64,000 bases of DNA from Stomorhina lunata. Taxonomy: Eukaryota; Arthropoda; Insecta; Diptera; Rhiniidae. The DNA is taken from assembly GCA_933228675.1 (NCBI GenBank), contig OW121743.1, forward strand, positions 116,320,542-116,384,541, given 5' to 3'. Positions 43,024 to 54,364 of this stretch are shown here, piece by piece. The notes beneath the pieces were generated by a model. The model was not told where the DNA came from, searched no databases, and saw only the letters and a list, made by a program, of their open reading frames with translations. A program made the translations under genes and the position numbers. The stretch's first letter is position 1. Each line of letters starts with the position of its first letter.

Positions 43024-45055
43024 TATAGATAATTTTTAAAAAATTCTCTACTATAGAGATTTTTTTTTAAATATTCTATTTATAGGAAATTTTTCAAAAA
43101 AATTGCTGTAGAAAAAATTTAGCTAAAAAATTTTTTCTATAGAAAAAATTTCGTTAAAAAAATTTTTCTATGGAAAAAATTTCGTTAAAAAATTTTCTCT
43201 ATAGAAAAAATTTCGTTAAAAAATTTTTTCTATAGAAAAAATTTCGTTAAAAAATTTTTTCTATAGAAAAAATTTCGTTAAAAAATTTTCTCTATAGAAA
43301 AAATTTCGTTAAAAAATTTTTTCTATAGAAAAAATTTCGTTAAAAAATTTTTTCTATAGAAAAAATTTCGTTAAAAAATTTTTTCTATAGAAAAAATTTC
43401 GTTAAAAAATTTTTTCTATAGAAAAAATTTCGTTATAAAATTTTTTCTATAGAAAAAATTTCGTTAAAAAATTTTTTCTATAGAAAAAATTTCGTTAAAA
43501 AATTTTTTCTATAGAAAAAATTTCGTTAAAAAATTTTTTCTATAGAAAAAAATTTCGTTAAAAAATTTTTTCTATAAAAAAAATTTCGTTAAAAAATTTT
43601 TTCTATAGAAAAAATTTCATTAAAAAATTTTTTCTATAGAAAAAATTTCGTTAAAAAATTTTTTCTATAGAAAAAATTTCGTTAAAAAATTTTTTCTATA
43701 GAAAAAATTTCGTTAAAAAATTTTTTCTATAGAAAAAATTTCGTTAAAAAATTTTTTCTATAGAAAAAATTTCGTTAAAAAATTTTTTCTATAGAAAAAA
43801 TTTCGTTAAAAAATTTTTTCTATAGAAAAAATTTCGTTAAAAAATTTTTTCTATAGAAAAAATTTCGTTAAAAAATTTTTTCTATAGAAAAAATTTCGTT
43901 AAAAAATTTTTTCTATAGAAAAAATTTCGTTAAAAAATTTTTTCTATAGAAAAAATTTCGTTAAAAAATTTTTTCTATGGAAAAAATTTCGTTAAAAAAT
44001 TTTTTCTATAGAAAAAAATTCGTTAAAAAATTTTTTCTATAGAAAAAATTTCGTTAAAAAATTTTTTCTATAGAAAAAATTTCGTTAAAAAATTTTTTCT
44101 ATAGAAAAAATTTCGTTAAAAAATTTTTTCTATAGAAAAAATTTCGTTAAAAAATTTTTTCTATAGAAAAAATTTCGTTAAAAAATTTTTTCTATAGAAA
44201 AAATTTCGTTAAAAAATTTTTTCTATAGAAAAAATTTCGTTAAAAAATTTTTTCTATAGAAAAAATTTCGTTAAAAAATTTTTTCTATAGAAAAAATTTC
44301 GTTAAAAAATTTTTTCTATAGAAAAAATTTCGTTAAATAATTTTATCTATAGAAAAAATTGCGTTAAAAATTTTTTCTATAGAAAAAATTTCGTTAAAAA
44401 ATTTTTTCTATAGAAAAAATTGCGTTAAAAAATTTTTTCTATAGAAAAAATTGCGTTAAAAAATTTTTTCTATAGAAAAAATTTCATTAAAAAATTTTTT
44501 CTATAGAAAAAATTTCGTTAAAAAATTTTTTCTATAGAAAAAATTTCGTTAAAAAATTTTTTCTATAGAAAAAATTTCGTTAAAAAATTTTTTCTATAGA
44601 AAAAATTTCGTTAAAAAATTTTTTCTATAGAAAAAATTTCGTTAAAAAATTTTTTCTATAGAAAAAATTTCGTTAAAAAATTTTTTCTATAGAAAAAATT
44701 TCGTTAAAAAATTTTTTCTATAGAAAAAATTTCGTTAAAAAATTTTTTCTATAGAAAAAATTTCGTTAAAAAATTTTTTCTATAGAAAAAATTTCGTTAA
44801 AAAATTTTTTCTATAGAAAAAATTTCGTTAAAAAATTTTTTTTATAGAAAAAAATTCGTTAAAAAATTTTTTCTATAGAAAAAATTTCGTTAAAAAATTT
44901 TTTCTATAGAAAAAATTTCGTTAAAAAATTTTTTCTATAGAAAAAATTTCGTTAAAAAATTTTTTCTATAGAAAAAATTTCGTTAAAAAATTTTTTCTAT
45001 AGAAAAAATTTCGTTAAAAAATTTTTTCTATAGAAAAAATTTCGTTAAAAATTAG
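43024..45055. repeat. Arrays b'-A'': short 29 bp remnant then 31 bp minisatellite
   Basis: A few diverged B-type units (AATTTTTAAAAAATTCTCTA, TATTTATAGGAAATTTTTC) at 43024-43085 are followed by about 63 units with CTATAGAAAAAATTTCGTTA and AAAAAATTTTTT. From about 43280 to 45050 the units are almost identical, the most homogeneous array here. Orientation is opposite to array A and the same as 47235. Confidence 0.95.
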
Positions 45056-45759
45056 CTAACAGAAATTTGAATCTAATTAAAACCCAAAAAACATGCCAAA
45101 TTCATTATCATTTGAATCGCGAAAACTAACCATCAAATTTTCTAAAACATGTAACTTAGACAAAACAAATCGCAAAGCGTGACTTAAAGTGAAATTTCTT
45201 TATTTAACTAAACATTTTAGTTTATATAAGAAATTAAAAACAATGTGAGCTATCACATAATTCATCATTAATTTTCATAAATTTTTAGAGCTGCTAAATA
45301 TTAAAAAAAAATCGTTTGAATGCAGTCGAACATTAATATTGAAATCAAATGTATTTCAAAATTGTCGTGACTCCCTCAAAACTAATTTTTATTTGTTGAC
45401 AACTTTTTAATGTTTGTGGCCAAAACGTTTTTTTTTTTATTATTGTAGTTAAAAGATTTTGAAATTTGTTATTCAAACATTAGTTTGTTTAACAATAAAA
45501 TGTTAATAATGATAATAACTATTACGAAGATGATGATTATGAAATCTTACGGTAATAAAATCCATTGAAAATAAATAAGGAATATATGAGTAGGAAGATC
45601 TGTCAAAAGACAGAGCATTCATTAAGAGATTTCAAAGTTTTATAAAAAAAAATCAAAATTTGCTTATGAAAAAATTTTGTATGAACAAATATTTTAACAA
45701 TAAAATTTATCTGAAACTTTTTGTTTTGGCTTTTAATTCATATTCCATTAAAGTAAATA
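45056..45759. other. Non-repetitive DNA between arrays
   Basis: About 700 bp of ordinary AT-rich sequence upstream of the phospholipase gene. No coding or repeat signature. It could hold distal regulatory sites; nothing in the sequence shows this. Confidence 0.4.
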
Positions 45760-47220
45760 TCTTTACTATTTATAGGGAATTTTTAAAAAATTTAGTATTT
45801 ATAGGAAATTTTTCAAAAATTTAGTATTTATAGGGAATTTTTCAAAAATTCACTTTTTATAGGGAATTTTTCAAAAATTCACTTTTTATAGGGAATTTTT
45901 CAAAAATTCACTTTTTATAGGGAATTTTTCAAAAATTCACTTTTTATAGGGAATTTTTCAAAATTTCACTTTTTATAGGGAATTTTTCAAAAATTTACTT
46001 TTTATAGGGAATTTTTCAAAAATTCACTTTTTATAGGGAAATTTTTCAAAAATTCTCTTTTTATAAGAAATTTTTCAAAAATTCTCTTTTTATAAGGAAT
46101 TTTTAAAAAATTCACTTTTTATAGGGAATTTTTAAAAAATTCACTTTTTATAGGGAATTTTTCAAAAATTAATTTTTTATAGGGAATTTTTCAAAAATTA
46201 ATTTTTTATAGGAAATTTTTCAAAAATTCACTTTTTATAGGGAATTTTTCAAAAATTCACTTTTTATAGGGAATTTTCAAAAATTCACTTTTTATAGGGA
46301 AAAAAATTCACTTTTTATAGGGAATTTTTCAAAAATTCACTTTTTATAGGGAATTTTTCAAAAATTCACTTTTTATAGGGAAATTTTTCAAAAATTCTCT
46401 TTTTATAAGAAATTTTTCAAAAATTCTCTTTTTATAAGGAATTTTTAAAAAATTCACTTTTTATAGGGAATTTTTCAAAAATTCACTTTTTATAGGGAAT
46501 TTTTCAAAAATTCACTTTTTATAGGGAATTTTTCAAAAATTCACTTTTTATAGGGAATTTTTCAAAAATTCACTTTTTATAGAGAATTTTTCAAAAATTC
46601 ACTTTTTATAGGGAATTTTTCAAAAATTCACTTTTTATAGGGAATTTTTCAAAAATTCTCTTTTTATAGGGAATTTTTCAAAAATTCACTTTTTATAGGG
46701 AATTTTTCAAAAATTCAATTTTTATAGGGAATTTTTCAAAAATTCAATTTTTATAGGGAATTTTTCAAAAATTCACTATTTACAGGAAATTTTTCAAAAA
46801 TTCACTTTTTATAGGGAATTTTTCAAAAATTCAATTTTTATAGGGAATTTTTCAAAAATTCACTATTTACAGGAAATTTTTCAAAAATTCACTTTTTATA
46901 GGGAATTTTTAAAAATTAAATTTTTAAAAGGGATTTTCAAAAAATCACTATTTATAGGGAATTTTTCAAAAATTTATTATTCATAGGGAATTTTTCAACA
47001 ATATACTTTTTATAGGGAATTTTTTAAAAATCTCTATTTATAGGGAATTTTAAAAAACTTCACTTCAATTTTTTAAAACTAGGGAATTTTTAAAAAACTA
47101 GCTTTTTCTAAGGAAATATTTCAAAAATACTCTTTTTATAGGGAATTTTTTTAAAAATTCTCTACAAGAGTAAATTTTTCAAAAATTCTCTGTTCAAAAA
47201 TTATTTTATGGGGATTTTTT
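45760..47220. repeat. Array B': 29 bp minisatellite, inverted relative to array B
   Basis: The unit has CACTTTTTATAGGGAATTTT and CAAAAATT, the reverse complement of array B. About 50 copies. A block (about 46020-46110) with a CTCTTTTTATAAGAAA variant recurs at about 46380-46450, so internal duplications exist. Confidence 0.95.
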
Positions 47221-47234
47221 TTTATTTTTCCATA

Positions 47235-49375
47235 GGAAAATTTTCGTTAAAAAGTTGTTTCTATAGAAAAATTTTCGTTAAAAAATTTTTTCTATAGAAA
47301 AATTTTCGTTAAAAAATTTTTTCTATAGAAAAATTTTCGTTAAAAAATTTTTTCTATAGACAAATTTTCGTTAAAAAATTTTTTCTATAGAAAAATTTTC
47401 GTTAAAAAATTTTTTCTATAGAAAAATTTTCGTTAAAAAATTTTTTCTATAGAAAAATTTTCGTTAAAAAATTTTCGTTAAAAAATTTTTTCTATAGAAA
47501 AATTTTCGTTAAAAAATTTTTTCTATAGAAAAATTTTCGTTAAAAAATTTTTTCTATAGAAAAATTTTCGTTAAAAAATTTTTTCTATAGAAAAATTTTC
47601 GTTAAAAAATTTTTTCTATAGAAAAATTTTCGTTAAAAAATTTTTTCTATAGAAAAATTTTCGTTAAAAAATTTTTTCTATAGAAAAATTTTCGTTAAAA
47701 AATTTTTTCTATAGAAAAATTTTCGTTAAAAAATTTTTTCTATAGACAAATTTTCGTTAAAAAATTTTTTCTATAGAAAAATTTTCGTTAAAAAATTTTT
47801 TCTATAGAAAAATTTTCGTTAAAAAATTTTTTCTATAGAAAAATTTTCGTTAAAAAATTTTTTCTATAGAAAAATTTTCGTTAAAAAATTTTTTCTATAG
47901 AAAAATTTTCGTTAAAAAATTTTTTCTATAGAAAAATTTTCGTTAAAAAATTTTCGTTAAAAAATTTTTTCTATAGAAAAATTTTCGTTAAAAAAATTTT
48001 TTCTATAGAAAAATTTTCGTTAAAAAATTTTTTCTATAGAAAAATTTTCGTTAAAAAATTTTTTCTATAGAAAAATTTTCGTTAAAAAATTTTTTCTATA
48101 GAAAAATTTACGTTAAAAAATTTTTTCTAAGAAAAATTTTCGTTAAAAAATTTTTTCTATAGAAAAATTTTCGTTAAAAAATTTTTTTTATAGAAAAATT
48201 TTCGTTAAAAAATTTTTGCTATAGAAAAATTTTCGTTAAAAAATTTTTTCTATAGAAAAATTTTCGTTAAAAATTGTTTCTATAGAAAAATATTCGTTAA
48301 CAATTTTTTTTTATATAGAAAAATATTCGTTAACAATTTTTTTTTTATAGAAAAATATTCGTTAACATTTTTTTTTATAGAAACAAAAATTTTTTATGAA
48401 AAATTTTTCCCATATAAAAATTTTCGTAAAAAATTTTTTTTATAGAAAAATTTTCTTTGAAAAATTTTTTTTATAGAAAAATTTTCTTTGAAAAATTTTT
48501 TCTATAGAAAAATTTTTCTTAAAAAATTTTACTTATAGAAAAATTTTTCTTAAAAAATTTTACTAATAGAAAAATTTTCGTTAAAAAATGTTTTTTTTAG
48601 AAAAATTTTCATTGAAAAATGTTTTCTATAGAAAAATTTTCGTTAAAAAATATTTTCTAAAGAAAAAAAATATTTTTGTTAAAAAATTTTCGTTTAAAAA
48701 TTTCTTTTATAGAAAAATTTTCGTTTTTAAATTTGTCTATAGAAAAATTTTCGTTTTAAAATTTTTTTATAGAAAAATTTTCGTTAAAAAATATTTTCTA
48801 TAGAAAAATTTTCGTTAAAAAATATTTTCTATAGAAAAATTTTCGTTAAAAAATTTTTTCTATGGAAAATTATTCGTTAAAAAATTTTTGGCATAGAAAA
48901 ATTTTCGTTAAAAAATTTTTTCTATGGAAAAATTTTCGTTTAAAAATTTTTTTCAATAGAAAAATTTTCGTTAAAAAATTTTTTCTATGGAAAAATTTTC
49001 GTGTAAAAATTTTTTTCAATAGAAAAATTTTCGTTAAAAAATTTTTTCTATAGAAATTTTTTCGTTAAAAATTTTTTTCTATAGAATTTTTTTCGTTAAA
49101 ATTTTTTTACTATAGAAAAATTTTCTTTAAAAATTTTTTTCTATAGAAAAATTGTCTTTAAAAATTTGTTTCTATAGAAAAATTTTCGTTAAAAAATTTT
49201 TTCTATAGAAAAGTTTTTGTTAAAAAATTTTTTCTATAGAAAAGTTTTCTTTAACAAATTTTTCCTTTAGAAATATTTTCTTTAAAAAAATTTTTCTTAA
49301 AAAATTTGATTTAAAAAAATTTGTCTTAGACAAATTTTGGTTAAAAATTTTTTTCTATAGAAATATTTTCCATTC
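47235..49375. repeat. Array A': 31 bp minisatellite, inverted relative to array A
   Basis: The unit has CTATAGAAAAATTTTCGTTA and AAAAAATTTTTT, the exact reverse complement of array A. About 69 copies; the left two thirds are near identical, the part after 48200 decays gradually. Frames at 48588-49053 are repeat artefacts. Confidence 0.96.
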
Positions 49376-50894
49376 CATATATCGAAAAAAAATTTTTAAA
49401 TAATCTAAAATAAGCGCAAAACTGCAAAGAGTAAGTCCTTGACACATTTTTAATTTATGTCAAGAGATTTTTGCATTAGTTAGTTAAAATTGTATCCAAA
49501 TTTCCAGTTATTACCTTATTTATATAAAATATCTGTTATTCAAAATATAGACTTTAACGTCATGATCTATCACATCTCGTTTAATAATACGCAATAATAT
49601 GCAAATAACTCCACACAAAATCAAGGTTAATATATCAAAACCAAACAGCAATTGAATGATTTGGACTTAAACCCAAGTCAAGATCAATACGAGTAATTAA
49701 AAAAACTGTTTGCAATTATACTTGATTTTTTTTTCTTCATTAAATTCAGTGCATTCAGATGTGAGAAGATTTAAACTGAAAAAGTGAATCTTAAGGCAAA
49801 CAAAGTCCAAAAACAAACACTTAAAATCGGATTGTCATAGGTCAGGTTATAAAAATCAAAAAGTTGTATAAAATAACCTAAAAATGAATTTGATGGGAGT
49901 AAAAAAAAGAAAACAAACAAAAAGAAATGTAAATAACAGAAAAACAAAACAATAACATTGTGTTTTTGTTTGGCTTTGACATTGTTTATGTACTTCAATG
50001 TACAACAACAAAAACACTAACTAACTAACACCACCTTCTTTTACAGTTTTTCTTTCACCATCTTTTTTCTTTTTTTGATAACAACAAAAACAAAGCCAAA
50101 GTAAAAACAAACAAAATAGAAGAGTAAAAACTTTCACAACCTTTTTTTTTAATTGTTTGTACGAAATTGTTGTTAACTAAATGTAAGTAAATTATAAAAA
50201 AGTAAAGAGAATCCGCGCCTTATAAATGTTTTGGAATGTTTTTTCTTTAAAGATCATTAACCAGGCAACCAACCGAGTATTTATTGAATTGATCGTGATC
50301 GTTTATTATTAAAATTAACCACCTCAAAAAAAACTGCTCTAATTGAATTGATGATGATGGATGTTTTGCTTTTAATAGATACAAAAAATGTACGTAGTTT
50401 CGATTAAATCTTAAACAACAGAAAAAGTTTAATTCATCTATGGACATGATCAGAAGTAAAAGTAATTGGAAAAGGTGATGATCAGAGAAATGAATGAAAA
50501 TAATTATATGACACTAATATAACGAATTCAGTGGAATAAAGTTGAAATCCAGAACAATAGAATACTTTCGTTTCTATTGGACAATTAGACAGTGGGGATC
50601 AAAAGTGTAAGTAATTAATATCTAATTATTCATATCCCAAAATGATTTAGCGTGTAAATTGTTTTCAACAAAGTCATTAAATTTTATAACGATGTTGCTA
50701 TGGGAATTTAAATTAAATGTCTCACGGCAGAGATGGAAAAATTCCAATGGATTTGCAAACAAACTTTTCTCGAGAAAATGCATTTAAATTTGTTACTCAT
50801 TGCGCTGTGTGCTAAAACCCGGCCCATGTGGACTAGTGAAAGTATGTGTTTTTTTATTTGACCAACAATCAGGAGATGACCCCTTTGGAGCAAC
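49376..50894. other. Intergenic DNA with nothing recognised
   Basis: AT-rich, with CAAACAAA-rich stretches near 49900-50110. Only short open frames without domains are present. Confidence 0.4.
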
Positions 50895-51671
50895 TTTGCA
50901 TATCATATTTGGCCTAAGCAAACAACTAAGAAATAAAATCCTCTCCATAAGAACTAAAATTACGCCCTATAAAACGCTTATACTACCCGTGTTATTATAT
51001 ATATAATTCCCCGACAACATTCCAATAGGGGTACTTCTCTGAGACAATGAGCTGCATCCGATTCTATTTTTAGACTCATTGAAAGGGACCTACGTTTTAA
51101 CGCCGGCTCCGAACGGCAAATGCATTAGTTGAGAAGTTTTACATAGCCTAATACTCAATAACCAGTGGCTAGTTGAGTTATGAGGTGAACCGCTGCTTTT
51201 TTGAAAATTTATTTCTTCAAGTGAGTCTGGCCAGGAATCGAACTTGGGCCTCTGATATGCTAGGCGGATGACTTACCTGCTATACCACGTGTTATTGTAT
51301 GGTGATTAATCAAGGGCACTTGCACAGGCAGTTGAAGCTATACATTGAGTGTTTGAGAGGAAAGTTCTACGAAAAATCTTTGGACCAGTCTGCGTCAACA
51401 ATCAGTACCGACTTCATGAGCTGTATGAATTAAACGATGACATAGACATAATGACTGCGTTGGCTAGGACATGTTAGGCGAATGGATGAAAATACTCTGG
51501 CAAGAAAAGTGTTCGATAATGATCCTGAGGGAACTAGTAGAAGAGGGCATCCAAAACTTCGATAGAAAGACCAAGTAGAAGAAAATCTTTTAAAACTTGG
51601 CATACGAAATTGGAGAATATGAGCACAAGATAGAAGCTCATGGAATTTTGAAATAAGTAAGTAAATAAGTA
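50895..51671 (+). pseudogene. Non-LTR retrotransposon C-terminal relic split by a SINE
   Basis: Part 1 (to 50996) reads GLSKQLRNKILSIRTKIT then YKTLILPVLLY; part 2 (from 51289) continues with VFERKVLRKIFGPVCVNNQY and later GRGHPKL-like and DQVEE signatures. Removing the SINE and one duplication copy restores the frame at LLY|G. The 3' end is AAGTAAGTAAATAAGTA, as in RTE-like tails. In-frame stops show it is dead. Start is approximate. Confidence 0.72.
50997..51288 (-). mobile_element. tRNA-derived SINE inserted in a non-LTR relic, TSD GTGTTATT
   Basis: GTGTTATT lies at 50989-50996 and 51289-51296. On the - strand the SINE starts at GTGGTATAGCAGGTAAG (the first few head bases are missing) and ends with GGAATGTTGTCGGGGAATTA and a TATATATA tail. 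Insertion inside a recognisable coding frame makes the boundaries unusually certain. Confidence 0.88.
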
Positions 51672-51672
51672 T

Positions 51673-51870
51673 GAACTGCCGTGGTATAGCAGGTTAGTCA
51701 TCCGCCTAGCATACCTAAGGTCCCAAGTTCGATCCTCGTCCAGATCATCTTGAAAAAATTAAATTAAAAAAAAGCGGTTCACCTCATAACTAGGCTAGCA
51801 ACTGGTTATTGAGTATTAGGCTATGTAAAACTTCTTTAAATAAGGCATTTGCCGTTTGGAGCCGGCGTTG
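51673..51870 (+). mobile_element. tRNA-derived SINE, 3'-truncated
   Basis: It begins GAACTGCCGTGGTATAGCAG right after the AAGTA tail of the non-LTR relic and breaks off at GGAGCCGGCGTTG, where it meets an inverted reverse-transcriptase relic. Confidence 0.75.
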
Positions 51871-52512
51871 AATTGCGTGTGCTATGAAGAAATGCACAGG
51901 TTTCAGGGACGAGATCCCTAATTTCGTTTGAGCGATGGAACAGTGAAACGCAACCCACATTACGACGATGCTCCAATAAATCAATAGAGTTGGCTACCCT
52001 ACTGTCACCGATAAGCACCTTCGCATTCTCTTGTTCACGGCCGAGGGGCTCTAAAATAGACTTTGAAGCACCGGCCCATACATAAGAGTTGGTATTCCAT
52101 TCTCGGTCGGATATAAGTGGTATAGATATTAAAGAGATCAGTTAAAGTGAAGTATGTCTTACACCGCTTTAGAAAGATATGACAATTTATTTACACTGAA
52201 TTTTCATGTCTAGAACTTCAAGAGTTTCTGATTCCTCAATATTTATACCACCCATAACTACGAGTCGTTCCGGCAGTCGGTTCTTCGTACCGGAACGACT
52301 CTTAAATCTTAGAATTCCGTACTTAGAATTCCATACTTTTCGTCACTTTGGAAAGCGCGGAACAAATTACTATTGGTCATAATTTTTAGCCTCACCTTTT
52401 TGGGGATTGGCATTACATTAGCAACCTCTCAACACATAGAACGTGCTCAAAAGGTTGGCTAATGCCAGTAGGCCATCCGGCCCAGAAGACTTATTTATGG
52501 TAACCCTTTTTA
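51862..52512 (-). pseudogene. Non-LTR reverse-transcriptase relic (CR1/Jockey-like), deleted
   Basis: On the - strand, 52510-52310 reads KSSGPDGLLALANLL and then PIPKKV-like and ALSKVTKSME in shifted frames, the start of an RT domain. Then 52260-51870 reads INIEESETLEVLDMKI, ENAKVLIGDSRVANSIDLLE and HRRNVGCVSLFHRS, the C-terminal part. The catalytic RT core is deleted. The C-terminal text matches the relic at 61770, so both are one family. Confidence 0.72.
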
Positions 52513-52559
52513 GAGCATGAACCACCCTCTAACAACACGACTAAAATCTTATTTTCTGC

Positions 52560-54110
52560 TAGAAATTCTTATTCTTATATACTCATGTAGTGGAGTAGGG
52601 AACATGGTTCCTGTTGACGGTTTCATAAGCCATCATCAATATTTAAGAGTATTGAATGAATATGCATTTCCCTCCGGCGATAAATTGATCGGAGAAGCAT
52701 TAATTTTCCAACTGGTTAACGCTCCATGTCATAAAAGCAAAATTATCACAAAATTTGTAACAGAGGCTGGTGTTCAAAACTCTGGATTGGCTTCCCCAAA
52801 GTCCAGTTTTTTATATTAAAGAAAATTTGTAGTCATACAGAAAGCAAAACAGATCTGCAGATTTATAAAGAACAAAAGATAAAACGGTTATTGAGGTCGC
52901 AAATGCTTGGAATGAGACTTCAATAGAGTTTCTACAGTTCTTGGCGGATTCTGTTCCGAACCACCACCAAAAAGTTTTAAATGCTAAAGGAGGATACATG
53001 TTTGATTAATTTTAATAATTATTATTAATATTTGTTGACCTTGAAGTTCCCAATTTTTTTAAATACGCTCTGTAAAAACATGTCAAAATAATTATGCCAC
53101 ATCCTGAAATTTCCTTTTTTAGTTTTAATTAAAAAAAAAATTATACAAAATTATACAAAACATTTAAAATGTGAAAGGTCTTTTGTTTTCTAATAATTTA
53201 CAATATTTTACACTATTTTCAATATTTATACCCTTCACCACCATAGGTGGAAAGGGTATTATAAGTTTGTGCTGATGTATGTAACGCATAGAAATATTTG
53301 TCTTAGAGCCACCTTTTAGTATACCAATAGGCTTAGAATCACTTTCTGAGTCGATTTAGCGATGTCCGTCCGTCCGTCCGTCTGGCTGGCTGGCTGGACC
53401 CCCATGTAAACCTTGTAATCAAACTACAGGTCGCAATTCTAAAGATAATTCGATGAAATTTGGCACAGATAATTTTTTTGATAATGGGACCATGGCTATT
53501 GAAATTGGTCAAAATCGGTCCATTATTTATGGTACCTCCCATAGGTCCCACATCCCGGAATTGACATATTGGCCACAAATGTCAATATTTTTCATGAAAT
53601 ACTGCTTATGTGAATTAAAATCACTGTACCAAATTTCGAAATTGAAATCGGTCCACATTTGATTATAGCTCCCATACAAACTCTTCTTTAAAAACGCACT
53701 AAATGAGACAAAAAAATCACTAAAACACTCGTAAATCTAAAGATATTAAAGATATTTGAGTTTATTTTTTGCATACATAATTTTTGTAACAACTGTAATC
53801 AAGTTGTCAAATTTCGAGATAATCGGTTCACATTTGACCCTAGCTCTCATATAAGTCCAAATGACGGAAACAGGTTAAATATAAAAGTTTTGAGAAAATG
53901 TTTGTATGATGGTAAAATTTAGCAAATATTTGACTTTATACAGGAAAAATAACACCTTTGACCTTAGTGGTGAAGGGTATCGTATGGTCGGGCTTGACCG
54001 ACTATAGCGCTTTCTTACTTGTTTTAATTTATTTTTTTTAATTGCATAGGACCGGAAATAAAAAAAGAAGAAAAACAACTGGTATGTCAAAATAATTATG
54101 CCGAGTAGTG
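52560..54110 (+). pseudogene. Tc1-like transposon relic with IR/DR-type right end
   Basis: The frame reads YSCSGVGNMVPVDGFISHHQ, QLVNAPCHKSKIITKF and, after stops, VANAWNETSIEFLQFL and NHHQKVLNAKGGYM: the C-terminal half of a Tc1-like transposase with a degraded second catalytic region (NAPCH in place of DNxPxH). The right part has two direct copies of ATGTCAAAATAATTATGCC (53080-53098 and 54084-54102), the outer one followed by GAGTAGTG and a TA. The left end and N-terminal half are lost. An INE-1-like copy (53227-54023) is nested between the repeats. Confidence 0.75.
53227..54023 (+). mobile_element. INE-1/DINE-1-like element, best-preserved copy
   Basis: TATACCCTTCACCACCATA-GGTGGAAAGGGTATTATAAG on the left; ATGTAACGCATAGAAA; GAGTCGATTTAGCGATGTCC then GTCCGTCCGTCTGGCTGG; TTGACCTTAGTGGTGAAGGG and the CGGGCTTGACCGACTATAGC hairpin near the right end. 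About 797 bp. No target duplication is seen, as expected for Helentron-type insertion between T residues. Confidence 0.82.
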
Positions 54111-54239
54111 TATTTTGAATATTAAACACTTTTGCGCCTTCCCTTTAAAATATTTTTCTTGGTTCTTAGTCGGTATTGAATAAAGGCTCACGATATGTAT
54201 AGGTATATCTCTAAGACTTAAGGAAAACTTGTTAAATTG

Positions 54240-54298
54240 TTGTAGTGAAGGGATTCATATAGTCAGGCTTGGCCGACTATAGCTTTTCTTACTTGTTT
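54240..54298 (+). mobile_element. INE-1-like right-end fragment
   Basis: GTAGTGAAGGGATTCATATA, TCAGGCTTGGCCGACTATAG and TTTCTTACTTGTTT match the right terminus of the family. The rest is missing. Confidence 0.55.
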
Positions 54299-54364
54299 CT
54301 TTTTTAATCGAGATTACCTAATATCGGAAATTTTCTTTATTATTAAATTATTCAATTTATTAAT

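Noticed and set aside
38465..47220. Possible CRISPR-like arrays
   Set aside because: Units are tandem with no unique spacers, and the genome is eukaryotic.
48588..49053. Open frames with FYRKIFVKK repeats
   Set aside because: Translation of the decaying 31 bp array A'.
52517..52819. A 100-codon secreted-protein-like frame
   Set aside because: Its hydrophobic start is spurious; the frame matches the C-terminal half of Tc1-like transposases and continues past stops in the same family pattern.
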